Assembly (NCBI RefSeq): GCF_001422925.1
Contig: NZ_LMNI01000011.1
Span: 630,515-694,514 of the forward strand
DNA from: Microbacterium sp. Leaf288
GTDB lineage: Bacteria; Actinomycetota; Actinomycetes; Actinomycetales; Microbacteriaceae
DNA: 64,000 bases
Direction of reading: 5' to 3'
Each line of letters begins with the position of its first letter. Within the stretch, counting starts at the first letter, position 1. A program made the translations under genes and the position numbers. Of the stretch, positions 62,001 through 64,000 are shown in pieces. The notes under the pieces are model-generated. The model ran no database searches. It was not told the origin of the DNA and saw only the letters and a program-made list of their open reading frames with translations.

Positions 62001-62949
62001 GTCCTACGAGATGCGCGGCGGATGGCTGCGGCTCGGTGAGGTGCGCATCGGCAAGCGTGCGTTCCTCGGCAACTCCGGCATGGCCTCGCCCGGCCACACG
62101 GTGCCCAAGGACGGCCTCGTCGCCGTGCTGTCGGCGGCGCCCGTGAAGGCGAAGGCCGGCTCGTCGTGGCTCGGCTCGCCCGCGACGCGCCTGCGCCGCC
62201 AGCCGAACGAGAGCGACGCGAGCCGCACCTACAACCCTCCGGCCTCGCTGCGGGTCGCGAGGTCGCTGTGGGAGATCTGCCGGTTCATCCCCGTCGTCGT
62301 CACGTGCGGCCTCGGCCTGCTCGTGCTGTTCGCGCTCGCCGCGCTCGTCGACACCGTCGGCCCCTGGATCACGCTCCTGCTGTCGGGCTTCGTGCTCCTC
62401 GGCGCGGGCGCGGTCGCCGCAGGCATCTCGACCGCGGCGAAGTGGCTGTTCGTCGGCCCCATCCGCGCGGGGGAGCAGCCGCTGTGGTCGAGCTTCGTGT
62501 GGCGCACCGAGGTGTCGGACACCTTCACCGAGATGCTCGCCGCGCCGTGGTTCGCGCGCGCCGCCGCCGGCACGCCCGCGCTCGCCGTGTGGCTGCGCAG
62601 CCTCGGCGCCCGCATCGGGCGCGGCGTGTGGTGCGAGAGCTACTGGCTGCCCGAGCCCGACCTCGTGACGCTGGGGGAGGCATCCACGGTGAACCGCGGG
62701 TGCGTCGTGCAGACGCACCTGTTCCATGATCGAATCATGAGCATGGACACCGTCGAACTCGAACCCGGTGCGACGCTCGGACCGCACAGTGTGATCCTTC
62801 CGGCCGCCTCGATCGGGGCCCACGCGACCGTCGGCCCCGCGTCGCTCGTGATGCGCGGCGAGAGCGTGCCCGTCGGCTCCCGCTGGAGCGGCAACCCGAT
62901 CGGACCGTGGCGCGCGGTCAAGGTGCGCGCGTACCAGTCGACGTCGTGA
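59005..62949 (+). CDS. Pls-type single-module non-ribosomal peptide synthetase (membrane-bound)
   Basis: A 1314-residue protein of the epsilon-poly-lysine-synthetase-like family. Adenylation domain (about 25-520): IIFTSGSTGVPKGVAVSH, NTYGPTEATVV, YRSGDLVRY, GRADDQVKVGGRRIELGE, PVRTSGKVDRAAL. Carrier domain DFFDLGGGSLAAAQLV with the phosphopantetheine Ser554. The rest has about six membrane helices alternating with three left-handed-beta-helix/acyltransferase-like blocks (for example VRIGEVRIGADATVGTRSTLAPG). Such enzymes make homopolymers or short peptides without a condensation domain. Reading the specificity residues against PheA by eye gives D-A-E-S-I-G-T-V-V-K. GTG 59005 lies 1 nt after the previous stop. 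The product is unknown. Confidence 0.88.
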   Translation: MSSIDSPPAVPAPLDRIDAAPEPRTLLDILRATVQRTPEASALDDGSGALSYRELMARVARTAALLHEAGVRRGDRVGVRLPSGSKELYISILGVIAAGAAYVPVDADDSDERARLVFGEAHVHGVIGEGGAYVPAGAAGEEPAALFGGAAPHPSTHAIVTVPPPTIDDDAWIIFTSGSTGVPKGVAVSHRSAAAFVDAEARLFLQDAPLGPGDRVLAGLSVAFDASCEEMWLAWRHGACLVPAPRSLVRSGEDLAPWLIRQAITVVSTVPTLAAMWPADAIENVRLLIFGGEACPPELVARLVADGREVWNTYGPTEATVVACAALLDGEGPVRIGLPLDGWALAVVDGDDRQVEPGGVGELIIGGVGLARYLDPVKDLEKYAPMPTLGWERAYRSGDLVRYEPEGLLFQGRADDQVKVGGRRIELGEVENALQELPGVTAASAAVRTSDAGVPVLVGYLVVDGELDRAAARGHLAERLAAGVMPLLAVVPDLPVRTSGKVDRAALPWPLPDLDVPRADLSPDEAWLADQWQAVLGLAVPDRKADFFDLGGGSLAAAQLVSRIRGRVPDFSVADIYDVPRLGAMAKALQPFLLREEAGDFRMPEPTPRATQWVQSLLGAPLFILSGVRWLLYLLTAGAILQLFPGFEALPAAPWWLLIIGLVLFATPFGRMAIAAASARLLLAGLRPGDYPRGGSVHLRLWLAEQISDQVDAVGLAGAPWVSYYARALGARIGTDVDMHTLPPITGTLKVGDRASIEPEVDLSGYWIDGDLVRIGEVRIGADATVGTRSTLAPGTRIGQHAEIAPGSAVFGRVRANQSWAGSPAVRVGGTSEGWPTERPRAARRWLWAYAVSAVALGLLPIVSFAVGAVVLALGMRGAPDLGSALGAALVWLVPAVLVTGVVYAGAVVLGVRLASIGLHEGTHAVRSRVGWQAWTTERLLDSARTVLFPLYSSLFTPVWLRLLGARVGHDVEASTVLLIPAMTRIEDGAFLADDTMVASYEMRGGWLRLGEVRIGKRAFLGNSGMASPGHTVPKDGLVAVLSAAPVKAKAGSSWLGSPATRLRRQPNESDASRTYNPPASLRVARSLWEICRFIPVVVTCGLGLLVLFALAALVDTVGPWITLLLSGFVLLGAGAVAAGISTAAKWLFVGPIRAGEQPLWSSFVWRTEVSDTFTEMLAAPWFARAAAGTPALAVWLRSLGARIGRGVWCESYWLPEPDLVTLGEASTVNRGCVVQTHLFHDRIMSMDTVELEPGATLGPHSVILPAASIGAHATVGPASLVMRGESVPVGSRWSGNPIGPWRAVKVRAYQSTS

Positions 62950-64000
62950 CCGGCCCCGATCCGTACACGCCGCAGAGCGGCGACGCGTCGTTCGACGTCG
63001 TCTCGTACGACCTCGACCTGCGTTATCGCGTCCACACGAACCGCCTCGAGGGCACCGCGCTCATCAACGCGGTCGCGACCCAGCGGACCCGCTCGGTGCG
63101 GCTCGATCTGATCGGCCTGCGTGCGTCGCGGGTGCGGGTGGACGGCGACGCACGGACGAAGTTCACTCAGGATGCTGCGGGCCTGCGCATCACGCCGCCC
63201 CAAGCGCTGGAGGTGGGCGAGGAGTTCTCCATCGAGGTGCGCTACGCCGGTGCGCCGCGGCCCCGGCGCTCGCGGTGGGGCACGATCGGGTGGGAGGAGC
63301 TGGAGGACGGCGTGCTGGTCGCGTCGCAGCCGGTCGGCGCGCCGACCTGGTTCCCCTGCAACGACCGCCCCGACGACCGTGCGAAGTTCCGCATGGCGAT
63401 CGCGACCGATCCGGAGTACACGGTCGCGGCGACCGGGGTCCCGCAGCCGCCGGTCCGCATCGGCGGGCTCACCCGCTGGGAGTTCGTGTCGGAGGTGCCG
63501 ACGGCGACCTACCTTGCGGCCGTCCACATCGGCCCGTACCGCGAGAGCGCGATCGGACCCGTGCGGCTGATGGCGCCGGCTCCGCTCGTCACCGCCGCCC
63601 GGCGATGGTTCTCCGACGTGCCGCGCATCCTCGACTGCTTCGAGGAGGCGTTCGGGCCGTACCCGCAGGAAGGCTGCACGGTCGTCGTCACCGCAGACCC
63701 CCTCGAGATCCCGCTCGAGGCGCAGGGACTCGTCGTGTTCGGCGCGAACCACTTCGAACCCGAGGCCGCACGCCTGGTGCCCCACGAGATCGCCCACCAG
63801 TGGTTCGGCAACAGCGTGGGCGTCGAGCGGTGGCGCGACATCTGGCTCAACGAGGGATTCGCGTGCTACGCCGAGTGGCTGTGGTCGGAGGCCTCCGGTG
63901 GCGACGACATCGCGACGCTCGCCGACCGGCACCACGCGCGTCTCCGGGCGCTGCCGCAGGACCTCGTCATCTCGGACCCCGGCCCCGCGCTCATGTTCGA
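62946..64000 (+). CDS. M1-family metallo-aminopeptidase, C-terminus beyond window
   Basis: Zinc aminopeptidase, 351 residues visible. N-terminal beta domain (DVVSYDLDLRYRVHTNRLEG), then the catalytic part with HEIAHQWFGN (His280, His284; catalytic Glu281) and the third zinc ligand in WLNEGFACYAEW (Glu303). The usual exopeptidase GAMEN motif is replaced in this subfamily by the segment around IPLEAQGLVVFG. No signal peptide, so it should be cytoplasmic. GTG 62946 overlaps the synthetase stop by 4 nt, so the two are translationally coupled. The stop lies outside the window. Confidence 0.93.
   Translation, partial: MTGPDPYTPQSGDASFDVVSYDLDLRYRVHTNRLEGTALINAVATQRTRSVRLDLIGLRASRVRVDGDARTKFTQDAAGLRITPPQALEVGEEFSIEVRYAGAPRPRRSRWGTIGWEELEDGVLVASQPVGAPTWFPCNDRPDDRAKFRMAIATDPEYTVAATGVPQPPVRIGGLTRWEFVSEVPTATYLAAVHIGPYRESAIGPVRLMAPAPLVTAARRWFSDVPRILDCFEEAFGPYPQEGCTVVVTADPLEIPLEAQGLVVFGANHFEPEAARLVPHEIAHQWFGNSVGVERWRDIWLNEGFACYAEWLWSEASGGDDIATLADRHHARLRALPQDLVISDPGPALMF

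Noticed and set aside
58987..62823. A 1278-codon open frame on the minus strand opposite the peptide synthetase
   Set aside because: It is a shadow frame produced by high third-position GC; its translation is low-complexity Arg/Ala/Gly/His text with no motifs, while the plus strand encodes a full A-PCP-membrane enzyme.

Overview
The window is high-GC (about 70 percent) chromosomal DNA from an actinobacterium. Gene order, protein style and many leaderless start sites point to Microbacteriaceae, most likely Microbacterium or a close relative. This placement is inferred from familiarity with the families, not from a database search. There is no prophage, insertion sequence or CRISPR array. Almost all of it is compact, well-annotatable genes.

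Layout. 1-5118: a class A penicillin-binding protein (cut by the window edge), a small conserved protein, a RidA-like deaminase and acetyl-CoA synthetase, with a 42-bp perfect palindrome between the last two. 5280-8808: a compact Tad/Flp pilus locus (ATPase, fused TadB/TadC platform protein, pilin-like peptide, two TadE-like proteins) that runs into topA, tmk and holB (8876-13491) and a secreted tripeptidyl-aminopeptidase-like lipoprotein. 15123-17803: a MetNIQ methionine ABC transporter on the minus strand. 18062: tRNA-Thr(CGT). 18282-29413: a carbohydrate locus that looks like a pectin/rhamnogalacturonan utilisation system: 2-hydroxyacid dehydrogenase, DUF2264 protein, a DeoR-HTH/LacI-sensor hybrid regulator, a sugar ABC transporter without its own ATPase, a DUF624 protein and a large Tat-exported lyase-like protein, followed by a tatA gene. 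30141-35554: EamA transporter, MMPL exporter, nicotinamidase, HEAT-repeat protein, acetyltransferase and a small membrane protein. 35577-43606: the complete respiratory nitrate reductase operon narGHJI-narK. 43695-44021: a tRNA-Lys gene interrupted by a group I intron, next to a frameshifted HNH-type gene. 44593-48672: a Ser/Thr kinase and a FAS1 lipoprotein / SigK / RskA module. 48748-53888: small regulators and enzymes (AraC, glyoxalase fold, AbiEi/DUF559, PabC-like, TetR). 53943-57996: pstSCAB under a clear PHO box. 58236-64000: an Ala/Lys-rich SAP-like protein, a 1314-residue Pls-type single-module peptide synthetase and an M1 aminopeptidase cut by the window edge.

The most notable item is the 250-nt group I intron that splits the anticodon loop of a tRNA-Lys(UUU) gene on the minus strand near 43.7-44.0 kb. 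It is not protein-coding and would be missed by ORF-based annotation. Its P1, P2, P3, P4, P6, P7, P8 and P9 helices and the conserved R and S sequences can be read directly. Other points worth attention are a shared TTGTCCG-type operator in the carbohydrate locus, the poly-amino-acid synthetase/aminopeptidase pair, the FAS1-SigK-RskA module with a candidate ECF promoter, repeated promoter boxes 6-8 nt upstream of start codons, and a strong local excess of GCATCC/GGATGC hexamers.
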